Virus record (IMG/VR): IMGVR_UViG_3300008450_000175
Location: 1 to 35,952 of that record
Length of the DNA: 35,952 bases
Strand: one strand, 5' to 3'
Source of the DNA: a virus
Part shown: piece by piece, positions 10,380 to 18,511 of the stretch
Layout: each line of letters opens with the position of its first letter
Numbering within the stretch: position 1 is the first letter of the stretch
Notes under the pieces: model-generated
What the model saw: only the letters and a program-made list of their open reading frames with translations
The model's database searches: none
Told to the model about the DNA's origin: nothing
Translations under genes and position numbers: made by a program

Positions 10380-12015
10380 AATGATGGACATGGAAGGCGA
10401 TGACTTGCTTCTGGAAATTCGCCAGAGGTACGAGGCCGCGCGTTCCCATGCGTCCAAGTGGCGTGAAGAGGCCCGCGAGGTGTTCGACTTGTACGCTGGT
10501 CGCCAATGGTCCGAACAGGACCGCCAGAAGCTGATCGAACAGCAGCGTGTCCCGGTGACGTTCAACCGCGTGGCCATCCTCATTGATGCCGTGATTGGCT
10601 ATGAGGTCAACAACCGCCAGGAAACGCGCTACATCCCGCGCACGCCCGGTGATGCCAAGGTCAACGAACTGCTGACCGAAGCGGCGAACTATTTCCGCGA
10701 CGCCTGTGATGCCGAGTTTGAGGAGTCCGACGCCTTCCGCGATATGTGCATCTGCGGCATGGGCTGGACGAATGACCGCATCACCGACGAACGCAACCCT
10801 GACTATGATCTGGTTCGGGACCGCGTTGATCCGCTGCGTATGCTGTGGGACCCGTCAAGCCGCAAGCCGAACCTTGAGGACGCGCGTTACATCTTTTACG
10901 AGACAACCTATTCCAAGGACGAAGCAAAGGCGCTGGTTCCTGAGTGGGATGGCGAATACGTCCACGCCGATTGGCTGGGCGATGACGTGGATGACACCAT
11001 CGGCAGCGAGAACCCGCGCGATAGCTACAAGGGCCAGGACGATGCCCGCTCTGCCACCCGCAATGTCCGTGTGCTTGAATACCAGTATGTCGTGGACAAG
11101 ATCGAACACGTCATAACCAACCCGAAAACGGGCGAAGTTGCGTCCATGACGGACGAGGAATGGTTCGCCCTCAAGGAAGACGAACACAAGGCATTCGCCC
11201 CCGTCCACGCCACGCGACGCACCCGCGAATGGAAGCGGTGTTTCATGATTGGCGGTGAGCATTTCCACGTCGAACACCCGTACCCCAAGGGGCCGACCTA
11301 TCACTGCATCACTGGCAAGCGTGACCGCAACACGGGCTACTGGTTCGGCCTTCTGCGTTCGCTTCGTGATCCGCAGATGTGGTCAAACAAGTTCCTCTCG
11401 CAGATCATGCACCTCATCAACACGTCGGCCAAACCCGGCTATGACATTGAGAAGGGTGCCATTGACAACGTGGCCAGCTTCGAGGCCAAGGCCGCAAGGC
11501 CGGGTGCCATCAACGTGTTCAGCGACGGCTCACTCCAGCAGGGCCGTGTTCAGCGCCGCGAGGCCGTGGGCCTGCCGCCCGATCTGGCGAACCTCATGAC
11601 TTACGCCAACGAGTCGATGCAAAACGTGAGCGGCGTCAACTCTGAACTCCTGGGCATGGCTGACCGTGAGCAGGCGGGCGTCCTCGAATACCAGCGCAAA
11701 CAGTCCGCAGTGACGTTGCTTGCACCGCTGTTTGACAGCTTCCGTCGTTACCGCAAGATGGCGGGCCGTTGTTGGTTGTATTTCATGCAGAAGTATTTGA
11801 CCGACGGGCGTCTGATCCGCATCACCACGGACGATGGCGGGCAGATGAACGTCCCGTTCCAGAAGGGGCAGATCCCCAACCCGGCCTTTGCTGGCGCTCC
11901 GCAGATGCCCCCTGGCATGATGGGCGGTCAGCCGCCGATGCCGCCGCAGGGCTTGGCCATGCCTGCCGAAACCGCGCCCATGCCCATGCCTCAATTGGGG
12001 GTGCCGAATGGATAA
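10369..12015 (+). CDS. P22-like portal protein, N-terminal and core part
   Basis: A 548-residue protein with the P22-type portal features: EIRQRYEAARSHASKWREEAREVFDLYAGRQW at the start, PVTFNRVAILIDAVIGYEVNNRQE (about residues 60-84), CGMGWTNDRITDERNPDYDLVRDRVDPLRMLWDP and a long central body. It ends with a Met/Pro-rich tail. Portals of this type normally continue with a YDVVVD-x-x-PSSPN-K segment and a helical barrel; here that part is a separate ORF starting at 12008. The 5' end overlaps the preceding gene by 11 bases. Confidence 0.9.
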   Translation: MADEMMDMEGDDLLLEIRQRYEAARSHASKWREEAREVFDLYAGRQWSEQDRQKLIEQQRVPVTFNRVAILIDAVIGYEVNNRQETRYIPRTPGDAKVNELLTEAANYFRDACDAEFEESDAFRDMCICGMGWTNDRITDERNPDYDLVRDRVDPLRMLWDPSSRKPNLEDARYIFYETTYSKDEAKALVPEWDGEYVHADWLGDDVDDTIGSENPRDSYKGQDDARSATRNVRVLEYQYVVDKIEHVITNPKTGEVASMTDEEWFALKEDEHKAFAPVHATRRTREWKRCFMIGGEHFHVEHPYPKGPTYHCITGKRDRNTGYWFGLLRSLRDPQMWSNKFLSQIMHLINTSAKPGYDIEKGAIDNVASFEAKAARPGAINVFSDGSLQQGRVQRREAVGLPPDLANLMTYANESMQNVSGVNSELLGMADREQAGVLEYQRKQSAVTLLAPLFDSFRRYRKMAGRCWLYFMQKYLTDGRLIRITTDDGGQMNVPFQKGQIPNPAFAGAPQMPPGMMGGQPPMPPQGLAMPAETAPMPMPQLGVPNG

Positions 12016-12904
12016 AGGCGCTATCTCACAGCAGCCCTATCTGACGTTCTTTCAGGACGATACGGCTGAATATGACGTGATTGTAGATCAATCCTCGTCA
12101 GCGCCGAACCTGAAAGAAGCGACTTGGGGCGCAATCCAGCCGTTGCTGCCGATTGTCGGGCCGACGATGGGACCGGAAGAAATGGCGCTGGTGCTTGAAT
12201 ATTCGCCCATGCCCGAATCGTTCCTTGAGAAGTTCAAGGCGCTTCAGGAGCAGAAGGCACAGCAGCCGCCCCCGCCCGACCCGGAAATGATGAAGGTTGA
12301 GGCGATGAAGCAGGCCAAGGCCGCCGAATTGCAGATGCGCCAGCAAGAGGCTCAGGTTGAGATGCAAGTTGAGGCGCAAAAGAACGCGCAACAGATGCAG
12401 CTCGAACAGCAGAAAGCCGCCGCACAGATTGAGCTTGAACGCATGAAAGCAGCCGCAAACATCCAGCTTGAGCGGGAAAAGGCTCAGGTCGAGTTGATGA
12501 TGGACCGTGAGCGCATGGCCTTCGATTCCGAACGGATGAAGGGCGAAATGGCGCTCAAGGCGTCTTCTGCCAAGGCTGACATGGGCATCAAGGCGTCAAT
12601 GGCCCGCCTGGACATGCAGGGCAAGGCCGCCATGGCCAAGCCTGAGAGCGAAGGCGAGGAATCCGAAGACGAAGGCCATGAAATGCCGGAAGCGGAAGAC
12701 ATGGACCTGTTCGGCAACAAGGCGCTTGCCGATTCCATGACGCAGATGGCGCAGGCGCTCACCGAAATGGCAAGGGCCAACGCCGAGAGCCAGCGCATGA
12801 TGGCTGAAGGGATTGCCGCACTCGGCAGCGAACTCAGTCAGGCAATGACCAAACCCAAGCAGATTGTTCGGGGGCCTGATGGCCGCGCAATAGGAGTCCA
12901 GTAA
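12008..12904 (+). CDS. portal C-terminal segment and helical barrel, separate ORF
   Basis: The 298-residue ORF starts ATGGATAA, overlapping the portal stop. Its first part, YLTFFQDDTAEYDVIVDQ followed by SSSAPNLKEATWGAIQPLL, is the segment that in one-piece P22-like portals follows the core. Residues about 85-200 are a long coiled coil rich in Gln, Ala, Met, Lys and Glu (MKQAKAAELQMRQQEAQ and so on), followed by an acidic region and another helix. This looks like the portal barrel helix. It is in the +1 frame relative to the portal, so it is either reinitiated at the overlap or joined by frameshift. Confidence 0.75.
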   Translation: MDKGAISQQPYLTFFQDDTAEYDVIVDQSSSAPNLKEATWGAIQPLLPIVGPTMGPEEMALVLEYSPMPESFLEKFKALQEQKAQQPPPPDPEMMKVEAMKQAKAAELQMRQQEAQVEMQVEAQKNAQQMQLEQQKAAAQIELERMKAAANIQLEREKAQVELMMDRERMAFDSERMKGEMALKASSAKADMGIKASMARLDMQGKAAMAKPESEGEESEDEGHEMPEAEDMDLFGNKALADSMTQMAQALTEMARANAESQRMMAEGIAALGSELSQAMTKPKQIVRGPDGRAIGVQ

Positions 12905-12905
12905 G

Positions 12906-13322
12906 ATGGCAACATTCGTCAAGTATGAGCCTTTCATTCAGTTTCTTATCAACGAGGAAGTGGACGCATTCGGCACCGAAGACACGTTCCGCGCCGTCAT
13001 CCATTCCGATGCGCCAGTTGTGGCCACGGATGACGAGTTGGCCGACCTGACGCAAGTCACTGGAACAGGCTATACGGCGGGCGGCGAGGATATTCAGAAC
13101 AACTCAACCCGCTCCGGTGGAACCGTGACCATGACCGCTGTCGATGTGGTGTGGACGGCAACCGCTGCCGATTGGGCCGCTGGCCGCTACGTTAGCATTC
13201 ACGATGACACGTCCACCACGGACAAGCTGATGAATTCTTACGACTATGCCGCATCCTTCACGCTCGGCAACGGAGAGACGTTTACCCTCGATTTTGCGGC
13301 CTCTCTCGCCACCTTCGCATGA
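12906..13322 (+). CDS. virion-associated beta-rich protein, 138 aa
   Basis: AGGAG lies about nine bases before the ATG. The protein has FRAVIHSDAPVVATDDELADLTQVTGTGYTAGGEDIQNNSTRSGGTVTM and a C-terminal YAASFTLGNGETFTLDFA. This pattern (two related beta segments with GTGYTAGG) is found in small structural proteins of many phages, near the portal or tail. Its exact role (head decoration or connector) is unknown. Confidence 0.7.
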   Translation: MATFVKYEPFIQFLINEEVDAFGTEDTFRAVIHSDAPVVATDDELADLTQVTGTGYTAGGEDIQNNSTRSGGTVTMTAVDVVWTATAADWAAGRYVSIHDDTSTTDKLMNSYDYAASFTLGNGETFTLDFAASLATFA

Positions 13323-13684
13323 TGCAGGACGCCATTCCGTGGGGCAACCAGCCCCGAACCCTTGCCTGGGAACCGCTGGACAGTCAGCACATTCTGGCCT
13401 GCCCGCGCATTCCGCTTGAGCGTGCCTTGCGTCTCTGCCCGTCTGTGCAGAGGTTCCATGACAAGGTTGTCAACAACGCGCCGAATGAGTGCTGCCATCA
13501 GGTGGCGAACATCGAAATAGAGGCTTGGTATTCCTGCCCCACGGATCAGGCCAAGGGGATACCGGACATATACAAGCTGCATTGCTCTTGCGGGCGCTGC
13601 CATGTGAGCTTCTGTGTCGGGGGAAGCCGCAACCCGGTGACGGGTGAAGTCACGCATCCGCGCCCCTTTTGGGAGGTTCGGTAA
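13319..13684 (+). CDS. Cys-rich hypothetical protein, 121 aa
   Basis: ATG 13319 overlaps the previous stop (ATGA). The C-terminal part contains WYSCPTDQAKGIPDIYKLHCSCGRCHVSFCVGG: four Cys in a CxC..C..C pattern that could hold Zn or form disulfides. HHxx-type motifs and a catalytic set are not seen. It is in the virion region, so a structural or assembly role is inferred. Confidence 0.6.
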   Translation: MMQDAIPWGNQPRTLAWEPLDSQHILACPRIPLERALRLCPSVQRFHDKVVNNAPNECCHQVANIEIEAWYSCPTDQAKGIPDIYKLHCSCGRCHVSFCVGGSRNPVTGEVTHPRPFWEVR

Positions 13685-14440
13685 ATGGTTGTCAGTCTTA
13701 CCCATACAACCGTTGCAGTCGGAACGGACGCCGGGAACGGCGAAATCCGAAAGAACCAGTGGAACGAGGAGCACACGCTCACACAAGCCACTGCGCGTCT
13801 GCTTGGGCGCACGACGGCGGGAACGGGTGCGACGGAGGAGATCAGCGCAGGCACAGGTTTGACGCTTAGTGGTGGTTCGCTTTCCGTTACTGGCGGCGCT
13901 TACGCAGCCGCAGGGGACATCGTCGGCCAGCAGACCATATGGGTTCCAGCGGGGGCGATGATCTCGCGTACCACGAGCGGGGCCGCGACAGGCACGGTTG
14001 AGACAGCAACCAATCGCGTCATGCTTGCGACGTTGGATTTTGACACGGCCACGCAGGAATTCGCCCAGTTCGCCGTCCAGATGCCGAAAGGTTGGAACGA
14101 GGGCACGCTGATCTGCCAGTTCGTGTGGTCGCACCCTTCGACTACCACCAACTTCGGTGTGGTGTGGGCCATTGAAGCAGTCGCTTTTGCGAATGATGAC
14201 GCCGCTGATACAGCCTTTGGTACTGCCGTGCAGGTGGCCGATACGGGCGGCACGACAAACGACATATACATTAGCGACGAGACGGGGGCGTTGACTGTGG
14301 CGGGTTCGCCGGGGGCAGAAGAGTGGGTTGTATTCCAGGTCAAGCGCGTGCCCGCTGACGGCTCTGACACGATGGCCGTGGACGCCCGCCTGCATGGCGT
14401 GAAAATACACTACACCACCGATGCCGCGAAGGACGACTGA
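13685..14440 (+). CDS. beta-rich virion protein, fibre-like, 251 aa
   Basis: The ATG directly follows the previous stop codon. The N-terminal part carries LLGRTTAGTGATEEISAGTGLTLSGGSLSVTGG, a repeat-like motif common in phage fibre or appendage proteins. The rest is a beta-sandwich-like segment with DIVGQQTIWVPAGAMISR and a C-terminal SDTMAVDARLHGVKIHYT. Likely a tail or head appendage. Which part of the virion it decorates is not evident. Confidence 0.65.
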   Translation: MVVSLTHTTVAVGTDAGNGEIRKNQWNEEHTLTQATARLLGRTTAGTGATEEISAGTGLTLSGGSLSVTGGAYAAAGDIVGQQTIWVPAGAMISRTTSGAATGTVETATNRVMLATLDFDTATQEFAQFAVQMPKGWNEGTLICQFVWSHPSTTTNFGVVWAIEAVAFANDDAADTAFGTAVQVADTGGTTNDIYISDETGALTVAGSPGAEEWVVFQVKRVPADGSDTMAVDARLHGVKIHYTTDAAKDD

Positions 14441-14443
14441 CCT

Positions 14444-15097
14444 GTGTTGATGGTCAACCAGCTGAACGGCTTTGGTGTGGGCCGCCGCCCGTTTCTTACA
14501 TACATCGGAAGCACCTATTCTCCCGACGACGCAACCACAATTACCTTTACCGGGGCGGGCATTGGGAGCGTTGCTTCGGACAGGTATGTCGCCGTTTCGG
14601 CTGTAGGCTTTAATCTGAGCAGCACATGTCAACCGACAACGCTGACTGTCGGGGGGCAGGCAACGACAAGGCTTGTCGTCTCATCGGCCATCCCCGGCGC
14701 TGGCGCTGGCATATTCGTCACCGATGCCCCAGTCCAAAGCGGCACCACGGCAAACATCGCCGTCACATTTTCCTCAGTCTCTGATGAAGCATACATAGAT
14801 GTCTACACGATAACGCGCGCACGCCCCTTCCTGGCCGATACGCTGGCCTTGCGCGGCACGTCGCTATCGGGCGGCCTCGACGTTTACGGCGGCAGTTGTG
14901 CGATTGGTATCGCGGGGTTTGACAATACGGGCAGCTATTCCTGGACCGGACTGACGGAAGATTTTGAATACACCGACTACGTCGTGTCGGCATCGCAAAA
15001 CTTTTCGGCAAGCGAAATCAACAGAACCGTTTCCGCTTCGATCACAGGGGGATCGACCGGAGCGGGTGACTTTCTTCTCGCGGCGTCTTTTTACTAG
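14444..15097 (+). CDS. beta-sandwich virion protein, paralogue of 33755 gene
   Basis: A GTG at 14444 or an ATG at 14450 can start it; neither has a clear ribosome-binding site. The product has SSDRYVAVSAVGF-like strands, TLTVGGQATTRLVV and a final FLLAASFY. The 33755-34402 product has the same order (SSDRVVIVSVVV, VTIGGVSATIIR, VFVAATF). Both look like all-beta appendage domains. It precedes a TTG-start gene by 12 bases. Confidence 0.65.
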   Translation: MLMVNQLNGFGVGRRPFLTYIGSTYSPDDATTITFTGAGIGSVASDRYVAVSAVGFNLSSTCQPTTLTVGGQATTRLVVSSAIPGAGAGIFVTDAPVQSGTTANIAVTFSSVSDEAYIDVYTITRARPFLADTLALRGTSLSGGLDVYGGSCAIGIAGFDNTGSYSWTGLTEDFEYTDYVVSASQNFSASEINRTVSASITGGSTGAGDFLLAASFY

Positions 15098-15109
15098 CGG
15101 AGAACAGCA

Positions 15110-15535
15110 TTGACCGAGTACGCCCTTCTCATCGGCGGAGAGTTTCAGGAAACCCGCCGCTTCGCGGAGAAGCCCGAGGACATCCCGCACAAGCTCGCCA
15201 CTTGGCACGATGTCTCGCGCGCGACCAAGCCTGCATCGACACTAACGCAGGACCCGGCAGAGCAATGGTCACTGATCGACGGCGTGTGGACTCAAGCATG
15301 GACGATGGTCGATGTGAGCCCGGAGGAAGCCGCAATTCGTCAGCAGCGAGCAGCGGACGCGGCGGATCGCGAAGCCGTCAAGGGTGACACCTTTGTCCAG
15401 AACTTCATCGCCATGACCCCGGATCAGGTCAGCACCTACATCAACGCCAACACAAACAACCTTGCTGAGGTCCGCGCGCTGCTGAACAAGATGGCGCTTA
15501 TGATGCTGGTTCTGGCGCGCAAGCAGTACAGGTAA
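15110..15535 (+). CDS. tail-fibre-assembly-like hypothetical, 141 aa
   Basis: GGAG eight bases upstream supports a TTG start at 15110. The protein begins MTEYALLIGGEFQETRRFAEKPEDIPHK, then a helical tail (EEAAIRQQRAADAADREAVKGDTFVQNF and a C-terminal NLAEVRALLNKMALMMLVLARKQYR). The split into a beta N-terminus and a helical C-terminus is seen in small proteins after tail fibre genes, possibly chaperones or fibre-attachment factors. Family uncertain. Confidence 0.6.
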   Translation: MTEYALLIGGEFQETRRFAEKPEDIPHKLATWHDVSRATKPASTLTQDPAEQWSLIDGVWTQAWTMVDVSPEEAAIRQQRAADAADREAVKGDTFVQNFIAMTPDQVSTYINANTNNLAEVRALLNKMALMMLVLARKQYR

Positions 15536-15545
15536 GGGCTAGCCG

Positions 15546-17450
15546 GTGGCTCAAGGTGATCTAAGAGGTAACCTTACAGCCTCAGTTGCCAGCGTAACCA
15601 ACCCGACCAACCTCACCGGATCGGTGGCCGTCTCTGTTGGCGACCTGATCTATGTTGCCTTCTCGCAACAGACCGCCCTCACCGCAACGTCTGCGTCTGA
15701 CAACCTCGGCAACACTTACTCAGCGGTAAACGCTGGCACGGACGGAGGAACGCCGACACACCGCGCGTTCTATGCCCGCGTTACGACTGCCGGAACGCTC
15801 ACGACGATTTCAGTTGCGGCGACTGCATCAACGAACGATGCAAGCGCGGTTGCCGCCGTCATTGAGGGGCCATTTATGGTTGGCCCTCTCGACGCCAATC
15901 CGGCTAATACGACAGACGGCACAACGCCGTTTACATGCCCAGCAACGGGAACACTGGCGCAGGCCGAAGAAGTCATCATGGCTTCCATCGGCATCAACTC
16001 CAACCAGACGGTTGCCGCGTCATCACCGTTTACCCTTTCAGGGACCGTTGCCCGCGCGAACATTTCAACTGGCGTCAGTCGGCAGAAGGTCAGCGCCACC
16101 ACGACGCAGACACCGGAATTTACCGGAACCACGGCGGCTGCAGTTCAGACGACGGCGAGCTTCAAGCTCGCACGGCTGGTAACCGCCGACCCCGGAAGCT
16201 TTACCGTTTCGGGAACAGCGGCAAATTTGGAACATGGCCGCGAGATAGCGGCAGACGGCGGCAGCTATAGCATCACGGGCACAGATGCCACGCTTGTGGG
16301 GCGGCCCCCCGGCATTTTCGACACCGGGATTTTTGACACCGGGATTTTCGATCACCCGAGTGTCGCCAAGACATTATCCGCAGGGGCGGGTGCGTTTGCG
16401 TTCACTGGAACGGACGCAAGTTTAGAGCGTGGGTTTGAGGTTGCCGCAGGGGCGGGTGCGTTTGCGTTCACTGGAACGGACGCCAGCCTTGAATATGGGC
16501 GTGAGGTTGCGGGCGGCGCGGGCAGTTACGCGGTCACAGGCACCGACGCCAACCTTGAATACGGGCGTGAGGTTCTGGCGGGGGCTGGCTCCTACGCAGT
16601 CACCGGAACCGATGCGAACCTTGAGTTTGGCAGGGAAGTCCTGGCGGATGCCGGGGCATTCGCTTTTACAGGAACAGACGCAAGCCTAGAGTACGGCTTT
16701 GAAGTCCTGGCGGGTGCCGGGTCGTATGCCTTCACTGGCGTTGACGCGGCGCTTGAATATGGCCGGGAATTGGCAGCGGGTGCTGGTTCCTATGCCTTCA
16801 CGGGTACGGATGCCACGCTGCTTTATTCTGGCGGGGCAAAGGTTCTTGGGGCCGATGCTGGTTCCTATGCTTTCACTGGAACGGACGCGAACCTTGAATA
16901 TGGCCGCGAGATAGCGGCAGACGCCGGGGCTTATGCCTACACGGGACAGGACGCGAACCTTGAATATGGCCGCGAGATTGCGGCAGACGCCGGGGCTTAT
17001 GCCTACACGGGACAGGACGCAACCCTTACCTATGCCGCATCGGCCAAGGCAATCGTTGCCGAACCCGGCGCGTTCACCTTCACGGGCACGGACGCAACCC
17101 TAGAATACGCCGCCGCCAACCAGAACGTACCGCCCCCGCGGCGTTATGGCAGTGGGCAGTACGGCGAACCCGCGAAACTCATCCTGTCATGGATGCCGCA
17201 AAAGAAGCGGAAAAAGGACGAAAAGGCCAAGGTTGAGATTGTCGAGGATGCAATTGAGCAGGCGCTTGAGGCCGCTCCGGTTGCCCTGCCAATCAACCCC
17301 GAACAGGTCGAACTCGCCGCAAGGCTACTTCTTGCCGAGTATGGCTTGGCAGAGCTTCGCCGGATCAAATACGCCGAAACGCTGTTGCTTCGCATTGAGC
17401 AAGTGATGGCTGAAATGGATGACGAGGAAGTGCTGCTTCTTGCAGCCTAA
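15546..17450 (+). CDS. tandem-repeat virion protein, 634 aa
   Basis: GTG start at 15546. Three zones: an N-terminal beta region (residues 1-212), a repeat region of about 13 units near 22 residues with the theme SYAFTGTDANLEYGRE, and a C-terminal helical region with a basic KKRKKDEKAK segment and a Glu/Leu-rich tail ending DDEEVLLLAA. Between the first repeats lies a separate triple repeat GIFDTGIFDTGIFDH. The repeats suggest an extended beta-solenoid or fibre shaft that can change in length. The C-terminal helices may anchor it. The exact virion location is unknown. Confidence 0.75.
   Translation: MAQGDLRGNLTASVASVTNPTNLTGSVAVSVGDLIYVAFSQQTALTATSASDNLGNTYSAVNAGTDGGTPTHRAFYARVTTAGTLTTISVAATASTNDASAVAAVIEGPFMVGPLDANPANTTDGTTPFTCPATGTLAQAEEVIMASIGINSNQTVAASSPFTLSGTVARANISTGVSRQKVSATTTQTPEFTGTTAAAVQTTASFKLARLVTADPGSFTVSGTAANLEHGREIAADGGSYSITGTDATLVGRPPGIFDTGIFDTGIFDHPSVAKTLSAGAGAFAFTGTDASLERGFEVAAGAGAFAFTGTDASLEYGREVAGGAGSYAVTGTDANLEYGREVLAGAGSYAVTGTDANLEFGREVLADAGAFAFTGTDASLEYGFEVLAGAGSYAFTGVDAALEYGRELAAGAGSYAFTGTDATLLYSGGAKVLGADAGSYAFTGTDANLEYGREIAADAGAYAYTGQDANLEYGREIAADAGAYAYTGQDATLTYAASAKAIVAEPGAFTFTGTDATLEYAAANQNVPPPRRYGSGQYGEPAKLILSWMPQKKRKKDEKAKVEIVEDAIEQALEAAPVALPINPEQVELAARLLLAEYGLAELRRIKYAETLLLRIEQVMAEMDDEEVLLLAA
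16187..17118 (+). repeat. 66-base tandem repeats in virion gene
   Basis: About 13 imperfect copies of a 66-base unit, each encoding GSYAFTGTDANLEYGREVA-type residues. The last full pair (about 16884-17017) is almost identical at DNA level, which indicates recent duplication, whereas earlier copies are more diverged. Every copy is in frame. A separate 15-base triple repeat (GGGATTTTTGACACC type) lies at about 16312-16350. Confidence 0.85.
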
Positions 17451-17462
17451 ACAGGAGTACCA

Positions 17463-18356
17463 ATGTCCGAGTTCTTGAACTCACTCAACGCGCCCGAATC
17501 CGCCCCGGCTCAGTCATGGGCCGCAGAGGTTGCCGCCGCAGAATCCACAGCGCCCGCGCCTGAGCCCGTTGCGGAAGAGGCCGCACCGGAACCAGCCCCG
17601 GCAGCGGAAGCCGCTCCAGCGCCCGCAGAGGCCGTTCCTGAGCCCGTCGAGGATGACCGCCGCGTGCCGCTCAAGGCATTGCAGGAAGAGCGGGCCAAGC
17701 GGGCCGAGTACGAGCGCAAGCTGGCCGACTATGAGCGCCGCATGGCGGAACTGGAACAGCGCACCAAGGCCCCGGAGCCGGAAGCGCCGAACGACCCCGA
17801 CCCGGAGACGGACCCTATCGGGGCGCTCAAGTCCGCTAAGGAACAGCTTCGGCGCATGGCCGAGGAAACCCAGCGCCAGCAGTACGAAACTCACCTGAAC
17901 ACCGTGGCTTATAACGCCGCCGTCCAGTTCTCACAGACCGCGCCCGACTATCGGGACGCTTATCAATACGCACTTCAGTCTCGCGCACAGGAATTGCGTG
18001 TCCTGGGGGCGGATGACACGACCATCCCACAGATTTTGAAGCGCGAGGAAATGGGCCTTATTGCAGCCGCCGTGAACAGCGGGCGCGACCCGGCGGCGGC
18101 AATCTATGAGTTTGCCAAGGCAAGGGGCTACGCTAGAAGCGCACCCGCCCCTGTGGCTCCCGCCGCCCATGCCCCGCCCGATCCGGCGCTACAGCAGGCC
18201 AAGAAGGCGGTCGCTGCATCCGCGGCAGCAGGCGGCGCACCCGCTGCCAAAGGCGAAATATCAGACGCCGAAGCCGTCAACCTCAAGGGCGCGGCCTTCG
18301 ATGCGTACTGGAACAAGAAATTTGGCGGGAATCGAAGCTCGATGTTCCGCGAATAG
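17463..18356 (+). CDS. scaffolding protein
   Basis: GGAG lies eight bases upstream of the ATG. The N-terminus is Ala/Pro/Glu-rich and disordered. Then RRVPLKALQEERAKRAEYERKLADYERRMAELEQ (residues about 65-100) is a charged coiled coil preceded by the VPLKALQEER motif common in podovirus scaffolds. The middle is helical, and a C-terminal AVNLKGAAFDAYWNKKFGG segment could bind coat protein. It lies directly before the major capsid gene, the normal scaffold position. Confidence 0.8.
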   Translation: MSEFLNSLNAPESAPAQSWAAEVAAAESTAPAPEPVAEEAAPEPAPAAEAAPAPAEAVPEPVEDDRRVPLKALQEERAKRAEYERKLADYERRMAELEQRTKAPEPEAPNDPDPETDPIGALKSAKEQLRRMAEETQRQQYETHLNTVAYNAAVQFSQTAPDYRDAYQYALQSRAQELRVLGADDTTIPQILKREEMGLIAAAVNSGRDPAAAIYEFAKARGYARSAPAPVAPAAHAPPDPALQQAKKAVAASAAAGGAPAAKGEISDAEAVNLKGAAFDAYWNKKFGGNRSSMFRE

Positions 18357-18369
18357 CAACCCCTAACCC

Positions 18370-18469
18370 GGTGCCGCCGACCTACTCACGGGCGCGTTTC
18401 GCTAGTCCAGCGTCAAGGGACACAAGGTGCCGCCAACCTGAATGGGCGCTTCGCCGCTGACCAGCGTCA
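18370..18469 (+). repeat. 45-base direct repeat in the capsid leader
   Basis: GGTGCCGCC...CCAGCGTCA occurs twice (18370-18415 and 18426-18469) with several internal differences. It lies in the 155-base gap between scaffold and capsid genes. A short hairpin (CTGACCA/TGGTCGG) overlaps the second copy's end at 18457-18477. It may be an RNA element that raises capsid expression, such as an mRNA-stabilising or translation-control leader. No promoter boxes were seen. Confidence 0.6.
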
Positions 18470-18511
18470 TTGGTCGGAAAATCATCAACACCACTTTTGG
18501 GAATTAGTGAA

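Noticed and set aside
13244-14632. 462-residue minus-strand ORF
   Set aside because: It is antisense to three well-supported plus-strand genes, has no ribosome-binding site, and its sequence is Arg/Cys/Gly-rich without motif, a normal shadow in GC-rich DNA.
16187-17118. 66-base repeats considered as CRISPR
   Set aside because: Repeats are directly adjacent with no unique spacers, all in one reading frame and with an encoded 22-residue repeat.
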